Positions 1-9,292 of a stretch of 30,683 bases of DNA are shown here, in pieces. The position numbers and the translations under genes were made by a program. Source of the stretch: Shinella sp. (GTDB lineage: Bacteria > Pseudomonadota > Alphaproteobacteria > Rhizobiales > Rhizobiaceae); contig QFQX01000049.1 in NCBI GenBank assembly GCA_003248775.1, forward strand, positions 1 to 30,683, in the 5' to 3' direction. Below the pieces are notes generated by a model. That model ran no database searches, was not told the DNA's origin, and worked only from the letters and a program-made list of their open reading frames with translations. The first letter of the stretch is position 1. Every line of letters begins with the position of its first letter.

Positions 1-76
1 GCCGCTTTAGCTCAGTTGGTAGAGCACGTCATTCGTAATGACGGGGTCACGTGTTCGAGTCACGTAAGCGGCACCA
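1..76 (+). tRNA. tRNA-Thr (anticodon CGT)
   Basis: A complete cloverleaf can be folded by eye. The acceptor stem pairs GCCGCTT (1-7) with AAGCGGC (66-72), followed by discriminator A73 and an encoded CCA at 74-76. The anticodon stem is CGTCA/TGACG with the loop TTCGTAA, which puts the anticodon CGT at 34-36 (reads ACG, Thr). The T arm is ACGTG/CACGT with loop TTCGAGT. The gene starts at the first base of the window, so its promoter is not visible. Confidence 0.95.
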
Positions 77-218
77 TTTCCTTTGAAATCAGCAAGAATT
101 CATACCGAACGGCTGCGTCATACGATGACGTCTGCTTGTTTCGAACGTAGGCTTTCGAGGCCGGTTCGACGGAGGATGAGCAAATAGCCGCATAACCACC
201 TGTCCTGATTCCGCAAGC

Positions 219-250
219 AAAAAGGGGCGCCGGCATTAGCGGCACCCCTT
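219..250 (-). terminator. Rho-independent terminator of ugd
   Basis: AAGGGG (222-227) pairs with CCCCTT (245-250) and GCCG (229-232) with CGGC (240-243). There is one C/A mismatch and a 7-nt loop. Read on the minus strand, the stem runs into TTTTT (219-223), the classical intrinsic-terminator layout. It lies about 60 bases beyond the ugd stop. The 77-218 stretch between tRNA-Thr and this terminator shows nothing I can assign. Confidence 0.8.
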
Positions 251-312
251 CTCAATTTCCCTACTGACATCCGGCCGGAAGCTTCGAGCTGCCGCCGGCA
301 GACCCGATGACA

Positions 313-1620
313 TCAGTCGGCGCGGCCGACACTGTCGTAGACGAAGCCGTGGCTCAGCGGTTGGGACGGTACGTAGACGTTGCGCAGGTCGATCAGGACC
401 GGCTGCTTCATCAGGGACTTCAGCTTGTCGAAGTCGAGCGCACGGAAATGCTTCCACTCGGTGATGATCACCAGAGCGTCCGCATCCTTGGCTACTTCAT
501 CAACCCCATCGCGGTAGCTGATCTCCGGCATCATGCCGCGCGCGGCAGGCATGCCTTCCGGGTCATAGGCCTGAAGAACGGCACCCTTGTCCAGGAGCGC
601 CTGGACGATGGCAAGCGCCGGCGATTCGCGGATGTCGTCGGTATCGGGCTTGAAGGTCAGACCAAGGATACCGATGGTCTTGCCGCGGATGTCGCCGTCC
701 AGCGCACGCTCGATCTTGCGGGCCATGGCGCGCTTGCGGGTTTCGTTGATGCCGACGATGGTTTCGATGAGGCGGATCGGGCTGTTGTGGTCCTGCGCGG
801 TCTTGACGAGAGCGAGCGTGTCCTTCGGGAAGCACGAACCGCCATAACCGGGACCGGCATTGAGGAACTTCTGGCCGATGCGGCTGTCGAGGCCCATGCC
901 CTTGGACACGTCCTGAACGTTTGCGCCGACCTGCTCGCAGAGATCGGCGATCTCGTTGATGTAGGCAAGCTTCAGCGCCAGGAAGGCGTTTGCGGCATAC
1001 TTTGTAAGTTCCGCGGTACGCCGCGAGGTGAAGAGCACCGGGTGCTTCTGCGGATCGAGAGCCGCATAGACCTGGGCCATGATGTCCACGGCGCGATCGT
1101 CGTTCATGCCGACGACCACGCGGTCGGGCGCCATGAAGTCTTCGATTGCCGCACCTTCGCGGAGGAATTCCGGGTTCGACACGACGGCGACGTCGGCATC
1201 CGGATTTTCTTCGGCAATAATACACTCAAGCTGATCGCCCGTTCCAACCGGCACCGTCGACTTGGTGACGACAACCGTGAAACCCTTTACCGACCGGGCG
1301 ATTTCGCGCGCGGCAGCGAAAACATAGGCGAGATCGGCATGTCCATCGCTTTTGCGCGACGGAGTGCCAACGGCGAGGAAGACGACATCCGCATCGCCAA
1401 CCGGACCTGCGAGATCCGTGGTGAAGCTCAGACGTCCCGCAGCAACATTCTTCTGGATGAGTTCTTCAAGACCCGGCTCGAAAATCGGCACCTTGCCGCT
1501 ATTGAGCATCGAGATTTTTTCTTCGACCTTGTCGATACAGACAACATCATGGCCGAAATCAGAAAGGCAGACGCCCGAGACCAGGCCGACATAACCGGTA
1601 CCAATAATCGCTATGCGCAC
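313..1620 (-). CDS. ugd: UDP-glucose 6-dehydrogenase
   Basis: This enzyme oxidises UDP-glucose to UDP-glucuronate with 2 NAD+ in the cytoplasm and supplies precursors for exopolysaccharide, LPS and capsule. The 435-aa product starts with the Rossmann motif GTGYVG (residues 8-13). It carries the central dimerisation domain with TKYAANAFLALK and the active-site motif GPGYGGSCFPKDT, whose catalytic cysteine is about residue 263. Length and motifs fit bacterial UGD/AglM dehydrogenases. I chose the GTG at 1618-1620 because it gives the canonical N-terminus MRIAIIGTGYVG and has GGAG six bases upstream; an in-frame ATG 33 bases further upstream would add a non-conserved leader. It stands alone on the minus strand with a terminator downstream and a CtrA-like box upstream. 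GDP-mannose dehydrogenase is the nearest alternative family but is less likely. Confidence 0.93.
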   Translation of the reverse strand: MRIAIIGTGYVGLVSGVCLSDFGHDVVCIDKVEEKISMLNSGKVPIFEPGLEELIQKNVAAGRLSFTTDLAGPVGDADVVFLAVGTPSRKSDGHADLAYVFAAAREIARSVKGFTVVVTKSTVPVGTGDQLECIIAEENPDADVAVVSNPEFLREGAAIEDFMAPDRVVVGMNDDRAVDIMAQVYAALDPQKHPVLFTSRRTAELTKYAANAFLALKLAYINEIADLCEQVGANVQDVSKGMGLDSRIGQKFLNAGPGYGGSCFPKDTLALVKTAQDHNSPIRLIETIVGINETRKRAMARKIERALDGDIRGKTIGILGLTFKPDTDDIRESPALAIVQALLDKGAVLQAYDPEGMPAARGMMPEISYRDGVDEVAKDADALVIITEWKHFRALDFDKLKSLMKQPVLIDLRNVYVPSQPLSHGFVYDSVGRAD

Positions 1621-1742
1621 AACAGACTCCACTCGATTTTTTGTGGGGAACAATCAGCTCGCCGGCCCGTAGCGCCGACTTGGGAGACCCGGCAAACGGA
1701 CTTGCGAAGAACAGGCCATTCCACTGACCGATACTCAGAAAT

Positions 1743-1759
1743 GTTAATTGCCGGTTAAC
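1743..1759. promoter_or_regulatory. CtrA-like box upstream of ugd
   Basis: The sequence reads TTAACCGGCAATTAAC on the minus strand, that is TTAA-N7-TTAAC, the full alphaproteobacterial CtrA consensus. It is nearly symmetric, so TTAA-N7-TTAAC also reads on plus. It lies about 125 bases upstream of the ugd start inside the 1621-1905 gene-free interval. Further TTAAC half-sites occur at about 1821-1831. Binding is inferred from the motif only. Confidence 0.4.
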
Positions 1760-1865
1760 ACTTACCGCATTGCGAAACGTAAACCAAGCACCTCCTGCGC
1801 GAAGTGCTGTGGTTACTTTCTTAACCTTAACAAAACTGGAAATGCATTGTGTGCAAGACATGAAG

Positions 1866-1889
1866 AAAGCCCCGCTTTCGCGGGGCTTT
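1866..1889 (-). terminator. Hairpin terminator after the PRC-barrel gene
   Basis: A perfect 10-bp stem, AAAGCCCCGC (1866-1875) with GCGGGGCTTT (1880-1889), has a 4-nt loop. On the minus strand it is followed by TTTCTTC. It sits about 17 bases beyond the stop of the PRC-barrel gene and separates it from the ugd promoter region. The T-run is short, so termination may be partial. Confidence 0.65.
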
Positions 1890-1905
1890 CCGACGCAAGG
1901 CTACA

Positions 1906-2298
1906 TTACATCCAGTAAGGCGGCACACCGTAATAATCATAAACTGAACGACCGTTTTCGCGATACCAGTCGCGTTCATCGTCACGAAAACGCGGCGCGC
2001 CCTCGATCTGCTGCTTCGTCAGATCGACGCGATATCCGTCCAGTTTCTCGTCATAGGAGAGCTTTTCCCACGGCAGCGGATAGTACTCATCGCCAATTCC
2101 GAGAAAGCCTCCGAAGCTCAGCACGGCATAAGCGACACGGCCGCCGCGCTTTTCCAGAATGATTCGCTGGATGGAGCCGATGCGCTTGCCGTCAGAGCCG
2201 TAGACCGCCGTGCCGTCCACCTTGTCGCTGGCAATCAGCGTCGGCGTATCCTTCACATAAGGATCACGATCTGTGGATTGTGCGTTCTGATGCAACAT
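1906..2298 (-). CDS. PRC-barrel domain protein
   Basis: This is a 130-aa soluble protein with one PRC-barrel fold: residues about 20-95 contain the pattern LIASDKVDGTAVYGSDGKRIGSIQ, then AYAVLSFGGFLGIGDEYYPLPW. PRC-barrel proteins include photosynthetic reaction-centre H subunits and the RimM C-domain. In rhizobia, stand-alone copies like this are common and often stress-related, but no precise function is known. The C-terminal tail is rich in Tyr, Asp and Arg and ends YYGVPPYWM. I chose the ATG at 2296-2298 because a near-perfect Shine-Dalgarno, AGGAGGT (complement of 2304-2310), lies 5 bases before it; the upstream in-frame ATG would place that site inside the gene. It is monocistronic with its own hairpin terminator. 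Confidence 0.85.
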   Translation of the reverse strand: MLHQNAQSTDRDPYVKDTPTLIASDKVDGTAVYGSDGKRIGSIQRIILEKRGGRVAYAVLSFGGFLGIGDEYYPLPWEKLSYDEKLDGYRVDLTKQQIEGAPRFRDDERDWYRENGRSVYDYYGVPPYWM

Positions 2299-2476
2299 GG
2301 TGCACCTCCTTGTTTTCACGGTTCCTGATTACTTGCCTGGGGTCAACGTCAAAGGCCGGGCAAGGTTCCGACCGGAAAACCTCCGGTTCGGTGGCCAAGC
2401 GAACCTGATGCCAGCAGAACCTCACCAGATTTGCAAACAGCATTACCCAAAAGAGGAGGGGCTCGGGGGAGATTTA

Positions 2477-2492
2477 TTGACGCTTACGTCAA
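2477..2492. promoter_or_regulatory. Palindromic operator upstream of fadD
   Basis: TTGACG-CTTA-CGTCAA is a 6+6 bp perfect inverted repeat, 127 bases before the fadD start. The left arm is also a consensus -35 hexamer (TTGACG) and an AT-rich TTATATAG follows at 2495-2502. A bound repressor would therefore cover the promoter. The shape resembles the TTTACGTAAACGTAAA-type boxes of MerR-family LiuR regulators of fatty-acid and branched-chain catabolism; that comparison is from memory. The rest of the 2299-2618 interval holds only a small ACCGGA/TCCGGT hairpin (2371-2387). Confidence 0.5.
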
Positions 2493-2618
2493 GGTTATAT
2501 AGAGCTATTGAGGCTTGAACCGGCTTGCCAAACGCATAAGCTCGGTTTGCGCGTCGAGGAGGGGGCATGCCGGCCACGGGAGGGCGGGCATGGAGGAAAC
2601 TTTGACCGGGAGGTAATT

Positions 2619-4334
2619 ATGTCTGATCTCGTCAGCCGCCATAGCGGCCGGGCAGCGGAAAAAATCTGGCTTTCATCTTATCCGGCCATGGTGCCGGCGG
2701 ACATTCCTCCTCTGGAACATGCCTCGCTTGGCGCCCTGTTCGAAAGCAGTTGCGCCCGATATGCGGACCGCCTGGCCTTTTCCAGCATGGGTCGCGGCAT
2801 GACCTTCCGCGAGCTTGAATTGCAGTCGCGCAAGATCGGAGCATGGCTTCAGGCGCAGGGGCTGCAGCAGGGCGACCGCGTCGCGGTGATGACACCCAAC
2901 ATCCTGCAGAACCCTGTGACCGTATATGGCATCCTTCGCGCCGGCTTCACGGTGGTCAACGTCAATCCGCTCTACACTCCGCGCGAACTGGAGCACCAGC
3001 TGAAGGACAGCGGCGCCAAGGTCATCTTCGTGCTGGAAAACTTCGCCCGCACCGTCGAGCAGGTCGTCGCCCATACCGCGATCAAGCATGTGGTCGTCGC
3101 CACCATGGGCGACATGCTCGGCATCAAGGGTCACATCGTCAATTTCGTGGTGCGCAAGGTCAAGAAACTCGTTCCGGCGTGGTCCATCCCCGGTCACAAG
3201 AGCTTCAAGCGCATTATTGCAGAAGGAACCCGGCTGCAGCTGAAGCCCACCAGCATCAAGGGCAGCGACGTCGCCTTCCTGCAATATACCGGGGGTACGA
3301 CCGGCGTCTCGAAGGGCGCAACGCTCACACACGCCAACCTGCTTGCCAACAAGACGCAAATCGCGCTGTGGCTGGAGGCAGTGTATGCTACCAAGGGCCG
3401 CCCCGATGTGATGACCTTCATCTGCGCGCTGCCGCTCTACCATATCTTCGCGCTGACGGTGAATTCGCTGATGGGTATCGCCACCGGCAGCCACAACGTG
3501 CTGATCGCCAACCCGCGCGACATTCCGGCCTTCGTCAAGGAACTGGCGCAGCACAAGGCGCATGTCTTCCCGGGGCTCAACACCCTGTTCAACGCCCTGA
3601 TGAACAACCCGGATTTCAAAGCGCTCGACTTTTCGTCCCTGCTTCTCGTGCTCGGCGGCGGAATGGCGGTGCAGCGGCCGGTCGCGGAGCGCTGGTTCCA
3701 GATGACCGGCTGCCCGATCACCGAGGGTTACGGCCTGTCGGAGACTTCACCCGTCGCCACCGTCAACCGGCTCGACAGCAACGAATTTTCCGGGATGATC
3801 GGCTTGCCGCTTCCCTCGACCGACATCGAGATCCGCGACGAGGATGGCAATACACTTCCGATCGGTGACGTCGGCGAAATCTGCATCCGTGGCCCGCAGG
3901 TCATGGCCGGCTACTGGCAACGGCCCGAGGAAACCGCCAAGGTGATGACACCGGACGGTTTCTTCCGTTCCGGCGACATGGGCATGATGGACGAGCGGGG
4001 CTTTGTGAAGATCGTCGACCGCAAGAAGGACATGATCCTGGTCTCCGGCTTCAATGTTTATCCTAACGAGATCGAGGAAGTCGCGGCCATGCATCCGGGC
4101 GTCCTGGAATGTGCGGCCATCGGCGTTCCCGACGAGCACTCCGGCGAGGCGGTCAAGCTCTTTGTGGTGAAGAAGGACCCGGCGCTTACGGAGGCCGAAC
4201 TCAAGGCTCATTGCGCGGCAAACCTTACCAATTACAAGCGGCCGCGCTACATCGAATTCCGTCAGGAATTGCCGAAATCGAACGTCGGCAAGATCCTCCG
4301 GCGCGAACTCCGTGACAGCGCAGCCGGCAAGTAA
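2619..4334 (+). CDS. fadD: Long-chain fatty acid--CoA ligase
   Basis: This enzyme activates long-chain fatty acids to acyl-CoA through an acyl-adenylate for beta-oxidation and membrane lipid turnover. The 571-aa product has the full ANL-superfamily set: P-loop YTGGTTGVSKG (223-233), adenine-binding YGLSETSP (371-378), SGD (451-453), the hinge and fatty-acid signature KKDMILVSGFNVYP (469-482), and the C-terminal catalytic lysine in PKSNVGK (K558). These match FadD in length and order. The start is the ATG at 2619, which has GGGAGG eight bases upstream and gives the usual N-terminus; the frame is open upstream to 2508 without conserved sequence. It is a single gene, preceded by a perfect palindromic operator and followed by a hairpin before pgi. 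Rhizobial FadD affects swarming and host interaction; that is family knowledge. Confidence 0.93.
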   Translation: MSDLVSRHSGRAAEKIWLSSYPAMVPADIPPLEHASLGALFESSCARYADRLAFSSMGRGMTFRELELQSRKIGAWLQAQGLQQGDRVAVMTPNILQNPVTVYGILRAGFTVVNVNPLYTPRELEHQLKDSGAKVIFVLENFARTVEQVVAHTAIKHVVVATMGDMLGIKGHIVNFVVRKVKKLVPAWSIPGHKSFKRIIAEGTRLQLKPTSIKGSDVAFLQYTGGTTGVSKGATLTHANLLANKTQIALWLEAVYATKGRPDVMTFICALPLYHIFALTVNSLMGIATGSHNVLIANPRDIPAFVKELAQHKAHVFPGLNTLFNALMNNPDFKALDFSSLLLVLGGGMAVQRPVAERWFQMTGCPITEGYGLSETSPVATVNRLDSNEFSGMIGLPLPSTDIEIRDEDGNTLPIGDVGEICIRGPQVMAGYWQRPEETAKVMTPDGFFRSGDMGMMDERGFVKIVDRKKDMILVSGFNVYPNEIEEVAAMHPGVLECAAIGVPDEHSGEAVKLFVVKKDPALTEAELKAHCAANLTNYKRPRYIEFRQELPKSNVGKILRRELRDSAAGK

Positions 4335-4344
4335 CGTCTTTGCA

Positions 4345-4378
4345 ACAGCGAGCCGCCGGTGAAGCCGGCACTCGCTGT
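4345..4378. terminator. Long GC-rich hairpin between fadD and pgi
   Basis: The outer stem ACAGCGAG (4345-4352) pairs with CTCGCTGT (4371-4378), and the inner stem GCCGG (4355-4359) with CCGGC (4365-4369). It starts ten bases after the fadD stop. There is no T-run, so this is either a weak terminator or a 3'-end-stabilising structure. Confidence 0.5.
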
Positions 4379-4466
4379 CGATGCTCCATTCCGGTGGAGT
4401 GCGCCTTGATCGGGCGCATTCCCCAGAATAGTGTCGCCCTCATCTTTGCCAACCAGGGAAACGAAG

Positions 4467-6092
<1,626 letters not shown>

Positions 6093-6123
6093 GGCCGCGC
6101 CAACTTGTGAAAAGAGAATAACT

Positions 6124-6156
6124 AGGCGCGCTGAGATAAGAGAGTGCGGCGCGCCT
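6124..6156. terminator. Hairpin between convergent pgi and frk
   Basis: AGGCGCGC (6124-6131) pairs with GCGCGCCT (6149-6156) around a 17-nt loop. It fills the short gap between the convergent pgi and frk stops and could serve both transcripts. Neither side has a T-run, so the call is tentative. Confidence 0.4.
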
Positions 6157-7082
6157 CAGAAGCCGATTTCGGCGGCAAAGGGCGGGTTGGCCCCTGCCCT
6201 CGATACCGTTACGGCAGCCGCCTTCGCACCCAGGCGAAGGGCAGCCTCGACACCCGCCTCGTCAAGCGTGGCAATCTTTTCCTTGGTAAGCTTATCCTGA
6301 CGCTTCAGCGAAGCGAGAATACCGGCGTCGAAGGTATCGCCGGCTCCGACGGTATCGACGACCTCGACGCGTTCGCTCGGAACGGAAAGCTTGAAACCGG
6401 CGGTGTAACCCGTCGCTCCTTCCGCACCGCGGGTAATGACGACGAGCTTGGCGCCCTTGTTCAGCCAGTGGCGGGCGAGCGTATCCTGATCGCCCTCAAG
6501 GCCGAACCAGACGAGATCCTCGTCGGAAAACTTGATGATGTCGGACATGGCAGCCATGCGGTTGATGCGCGCCATATGCGCCTGCTTGTCCTTGATGAAT
6601 CCAGGCCGGATATTCGGGTCGAGCGAGATGACGCGCTTCGCATGCTCGCGAAGCAGCAACGCTTCATAGGTAGCGCCACAGGGTTCTGGAATAAGGCTGA
6701 TTGCGCCGAAGTGCAGAGCCTCGCAGTCATCGCCGAGAACCGGCAGATCGCCCTCGGTGATCATCCGGCCAGCGGTGTTCTCGTCATAGAAGGCATAGCT
6801 CGCATGACCATCGACCAGTTTCACGAAAGCGATGGTCGTCGGCCGCGAAAGGGTGGCGCAGAAGGAATAGTCGACATTGCTCTGCTTCAGCGTCTCACGC
6901 AGGATGTCGCCCATCATGTCGTCGGAAAGGCCGGTGAAGAAACCGGTCGGGATGCCAAGACGCCCGAGCGCGATCGCGGTGTTGAAAATCGCGCCGCCGG
7001 CATAGGGTGAAAACGCCCTTTCGCCGCGCGTCGTTTCCCGCGGCAACATGTCGATGAGCGCTTCTCCACAGCACAGGATCAT
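6156..7082 (-). CDS. frk: Fructokinase, PfkB family
   Basis: It phosphorylates fructose to fructose-6-phosphate with ATP. The 308-aa product is a PfkB/ribokinase-family sugar kinase: N-terminal substrate site CCGEALIDMLP (4-14), the GG motif AGGAIFNTAIALGRLG (28-43), and the C-terminal signature DTVGAGDTFDAG (243-254) with catalytic Asp249 and the anion-hole GAGD. It fits the cytoplasmic Frk described in Rhizobium. The ATG at 7082 gives the standard N-terminus MILCCGEALIDM and has GGGAGG about eight bases upstream. It is convergent with pgi, the next step. A perfect LacI-type palindrome lies 28 bases upstream, suggesting sugar-responsive repression. 2-keto-3-deoxygluconate kinase is a related alternative, but the pgi and frc context favours fructose. 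Confidence 0.88.
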   Translation of the reverse strand: MILCCGEALIDMLPRETTRGERAFSPYAGGAIFNTAIALGRLGIPTGFFTGLSDDMMGDILRETLKQSNVDYSFCATLSRPTTIAFVKLVDGHASYAFYDENTAGRMITEGDLPVLGDDCEALHFGAISLIPEPCGATYEALLLREHAKRVISLDPNIRPGFIKDKQAHMARINRMAAMSDIIKFSDEDLVWFGLEGDQDTLARHWLNKGAKLVVITRGAEGATGYTAGFKLSVPSERVEVVDTVGAGDTFDAGILASLKRQDKLTKEKIATLDEAGVEAALRLGAKAAAVTVSRAGANPPFAAEIGF

Positions 7083-7110
7083 TCGGGCATCCTCCCTTCC
7101 CAAGAACGAA

Positions 7111-7126
7111 TTTAAATCGATTTAAA
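7111..7126. promoter_or_regulatory. LacI-family-like operator upstream of frk
   Basis: TTTAAATCGATTTAAA is a perfect 16-bp palindrome with the central CG step typical of LacI/GalR-family operators. It begins 28 bases upstream of the frk start, where a repressor would block early transcription. No LacI-type regulator gene is in the window. Confidence 0.55.
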
Positions 7127-7163
7127 GCAATTCTCGCGGAAACGCCAGAACTGCTTTTCGTTG

Positions 7164-7228
7164 CAGAGCGCCATGCGTCCATTAGGCACACAAACGGCGC
7201 TCTGGCTCCCTATTTTCGGGTCGATGCG
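7164..7228. repeat. RIME-like palindromic repeat, partly degenerate (copy 1)
   Basis: The outer arms CAGAGCGCC (7164-7172) and GGCGCTCTG (7196-7204) are perfect. They are followed by TATTTTCGGGTCGATGCG, which resembles the second half of the copy at 17026-17128 (ATTTTCGGTCCGATGCG). The element lies between frk and pyrE and ends directly at the pyrE stop codon, so it forms the 3' end of the pyrE transcript. It belongs to the mosaic intergenic repeats of rhizobia (RIME type), judged by recognition only. Confidence 0.6.
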
Positions 7229-7921
7229 TCAGGCGAGTTCGGTGACGCCGCCGTTGCGGCCCGACCATGCAAGCGGCGCATCGAGGAAAGCCTCGACTTC
7301 CGACAGTGTCTTTTCATCGAAAAGCTTCTGTTCACGCGCAACGGCCAGCACGTTCCGCCAGGTAGCGATGTAGTGCAGCTTCACATTGCCGTTGGTGAAG
7401 CGTTCCTCGGCCTCGGCGAAGATGCCGTAATAAAAGAGTGCGATGCCATGATCGACCACACCGCCGGCAGCGCGCACGGCGTCGATGAACTTGAACATGC
7501 TGCCGCCGGCCGTCGTCAGGTCCTCGATGACGAGGACACGGGAGCCTTCCGGCATATGGCCTTCGATCTGGGCATTGCGGCCATGACCCTTCGGAGCCTT
7601 GCGGACATATATCATCGGCAGGCCGAGGCGATCAGCAAGCAGGGCGGCAAACGGGATGCCCGCGGTCTCACCGCCGGCGATGCAGTCGAACTGCTCGAAG
7701 CCGGCATTGCGCATGAGCGTCGCGGCGGCAAAATCCATCACGGCCGAGCGAATGCGCGGATAGGAAAGGAGCTTGCGGCAGTCGATATAGACAGGGCTGC
7801 GCATACCGGAAGAAAGCTTGTAGGGCTCGGCTGCATTGAAATGCACAGCCTTGATCTCCCAAAGCATCCTGGCCACGAGTTCGGCCATCACGGCCGGTTC
7901 GGAAAATGTCGTCTGGATCAT
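7229..7921 (-). CDS. pyrE: Orotate phosphoribosyltransferase
   Basis: It transfers phosphoribose from PRPP to orotate to form OMP, the fifth step of de novo pyrimidine synthesis. The 230-aa product carries the PRPP-binding loop VLVIEDLTTAGGS (129-141), the flexible-loop region YVRKAPKGHGRNAQIEG (105-121) with the catalytic Lys, and GGETAGIPFAA upstream. The length matches the alphaproteobacterial form. The start at 7921 has AAGGAG seven bases upstream. It follows the GGDEF gene by 71 bases on the same strand; pyrC lies one gene further upstream, so two pyrimidine genes flank a diguanylate cyclase. The RIME-like repeat abuts the stop codon. Confidence 0.95.
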   Translation of the reverse strand: MIQTTFSEPAVMAELVARMLWEIKAVHFNAAEPYKLSSGMRSPVYIDCRKLLSYPRIRSAVMDFAAATLMRNAGFEQFDCIAGGETAGIPFAALLADRLGLPMIYVRKAPKGHGRNAQIEGHMPEGSRVLVIEDLTTAGGSMFKFIDAVRAAGGVVDHGIALFYYGIFAEAEERFTNGNVKLHYIATWRNVLAVAREQKLFDEKTLSEVEAFLDAPLAWSGRNGGVTELA

Positions 7922-7992
7922 GCGCCCGCTCCTTATCGTCCTGCTCAGGCGAATAGCAGCATGCGCCCTCAGATGCTAGAGAGTTCGGGCTT

Positions 7993-9177
7993 TCAGGGGG
8001 AAGCGTTGCTTCGGGTTTCCACCGTTTCGACCCGATGCAGGAACTCCGCCATCTGCACACGGTTGCGGCCGTTGCGCTTGGCCTGATAGAGCGCGGCATC
8101 GGCAAGATTGAGGACCATCTCGAAACTGTCCGCATCCTGCGTACCGAATGCGATGCCGGCACTGACCGTGCATTGCAGCGTCGCTTCTCCGATCCGGATC
8201 TCCCGCGCCGCGAAGCTTCGGACGATGTCACCCGCTACGCGTTCAGCGCGGCCCGGCAGGGTGTTGGCGAGGATGATCGCGAACTCCTCGCCTCCGAGTC
8301 GGGCGACAGTCTGCTGCCCGCCGGCACCATTGGTCAGTTCCTCAGCGAATATCCTGATGACCAGGTCCCCGGCAGCATGGCCATGCTGGTCATTGATCGA
8401 CTTGAACCGATCGATATCGAAGATGACAACCGCGGTCCTCGAACAGACCGGACGGCCGGAGACCTGATCGAAAAGCGCCCGGCGATTGAGCAGTCCGGTC
8501 AGCGGGTCGGTATTTGCCTCATGACGGTGTCTTGCCGCAAGCCGCCACTGATGGAGAGCCAGCGACAGGGCACCGATACCGGACATGCCAGCGATACAGA
8601 CCGCCAGATTGAGGTTTTCCGCCCAGTTTTCAGGAGCGTGACCGAGTACCCATTGACGTTGATAAAGCAGAACGACAGCGCACAAGATGAACGATATGCC
8701 GCTCAGCACATAGAGAAAGACCATGCCCGTCAGCGGCCCCGGCGCTTCCGTACGCGCACGCCAGTACTGCCAGCCCGTGCCAATCAGAAGCGCAGCCGTC
8801 GCCAAGTTCATGAAGATGATCGCTACTCCGTCCAACCCCCACACCATCAGCGGAAGGCCGGGCGCAATCGTCATCATCGAGAGCACTGACGACAGCATCC
8901 ACGGAGCTCTGCCTGTCCGGAACTGGACGGAGCCAGCATAGATCGTGCTGAAGCCGGCCATCAGGAAGACATAGGCGACAGACGCCCTGATCATGCCGGT
9001 TTCCATCGTGTAGGAACTGAAGGCAAAGATGCCGACGACGATGAAGAGAAGGGCTACGACAAGGGTCAGCAGGAAGGAATCGGCACGGCGCGAAACCCAG
9101 GTCCCAAGAAGGGTCACCATCAGACAGGTCGCGGAAAATCCCAGCGCCAGCAGAAGAGAATTGTAATCAAGCATCAT
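7993..9177 (-). CDS. Membrane-bound GGDEF diguanylate cyclase
   Basis: It probably makes cyclic di-GMP from two GTP. The 394-aa product begins with a membrane part of about six hydrophobic helices (roughly residues 5-28, 36-54, 66-82, 94-113, 117-135, 150-172) and a further hydrophobic segment at 189-208. A GGDEF domain follows, from TDPLTGLLNRRALF (223-236) and FDIDRFKSINDQHGHAAGD to the active-site loop GGEEF (295-299), an active variant of the motif. The usual RxxD inhibitory site just before the loop is missing (GGQQ at 286-289), so product inhibition through an I-site is not expected. The sensory part has no recognisable named domain. It sits between pyrC and pyrE, with an HD-GYP gene just beyond pyrC. 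Translation could start at the first or second Met; no strong ribosome site decides. Confidence 0.9.
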   Translation of the reverse strand: MMLDYNSLLLALGFSATCLMVTLLGTWVSRRADSFLLTLVVALLFIVVGIFAFSSYTMETGMIRASVAYVFLMAGFSTIYAGSVQFRTGRAPWMLSSVLSMMTIAPGLPLMVWGLDGVAIIFMNLATAALLIGTGWQYWRARTEAPGPLTGMVFLYVLSGISFILCAVVLLYQRQWVLGHAPENWAENLNLAVCIAGMSGIGALSLALHQWRLAARHRHEANTDPLTGLLNRRALFDQVSGRPVCSRTAVVIFDIDRFKSINDQHGHAAGDLVIRIFAEELTNGAGGQQTVARLGGEEFAIILANTLPGRAERVAGDIVRSFAAREIRIGEATLQCTVSAGIAFGTQDADSFEMVLNLADAALYQAKRNGRNRVQMAEFLHRVETVETRSNASP

Positions 9178-9292
9178 GCCAAGTGTTCTCTTCAGCCTGA
9201 AATAACCACATCTCTCCCCTGACGGACGCTAACCGCCGCTTCTCTCCAAAACGTTACCCGAATTATGAAAATCCTAGCAATCTGCGGTCAAT

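Noticed and set aside
307..1758. Long open frame on the plus strand across ugd
   Set aside because: It is the antisense shadow of ugd in GC-rich DNA; its protein has no recognisable motif, whereas the minus frame is a full UDP-glucose dehydrogenase.
7082..7090. Three-codon frame ATGCCCGAATGA overlapping the frk start
   Set aside because: Its ATG touches the Shine-Dalgarno with no spacing, so it could not be initiated properly.
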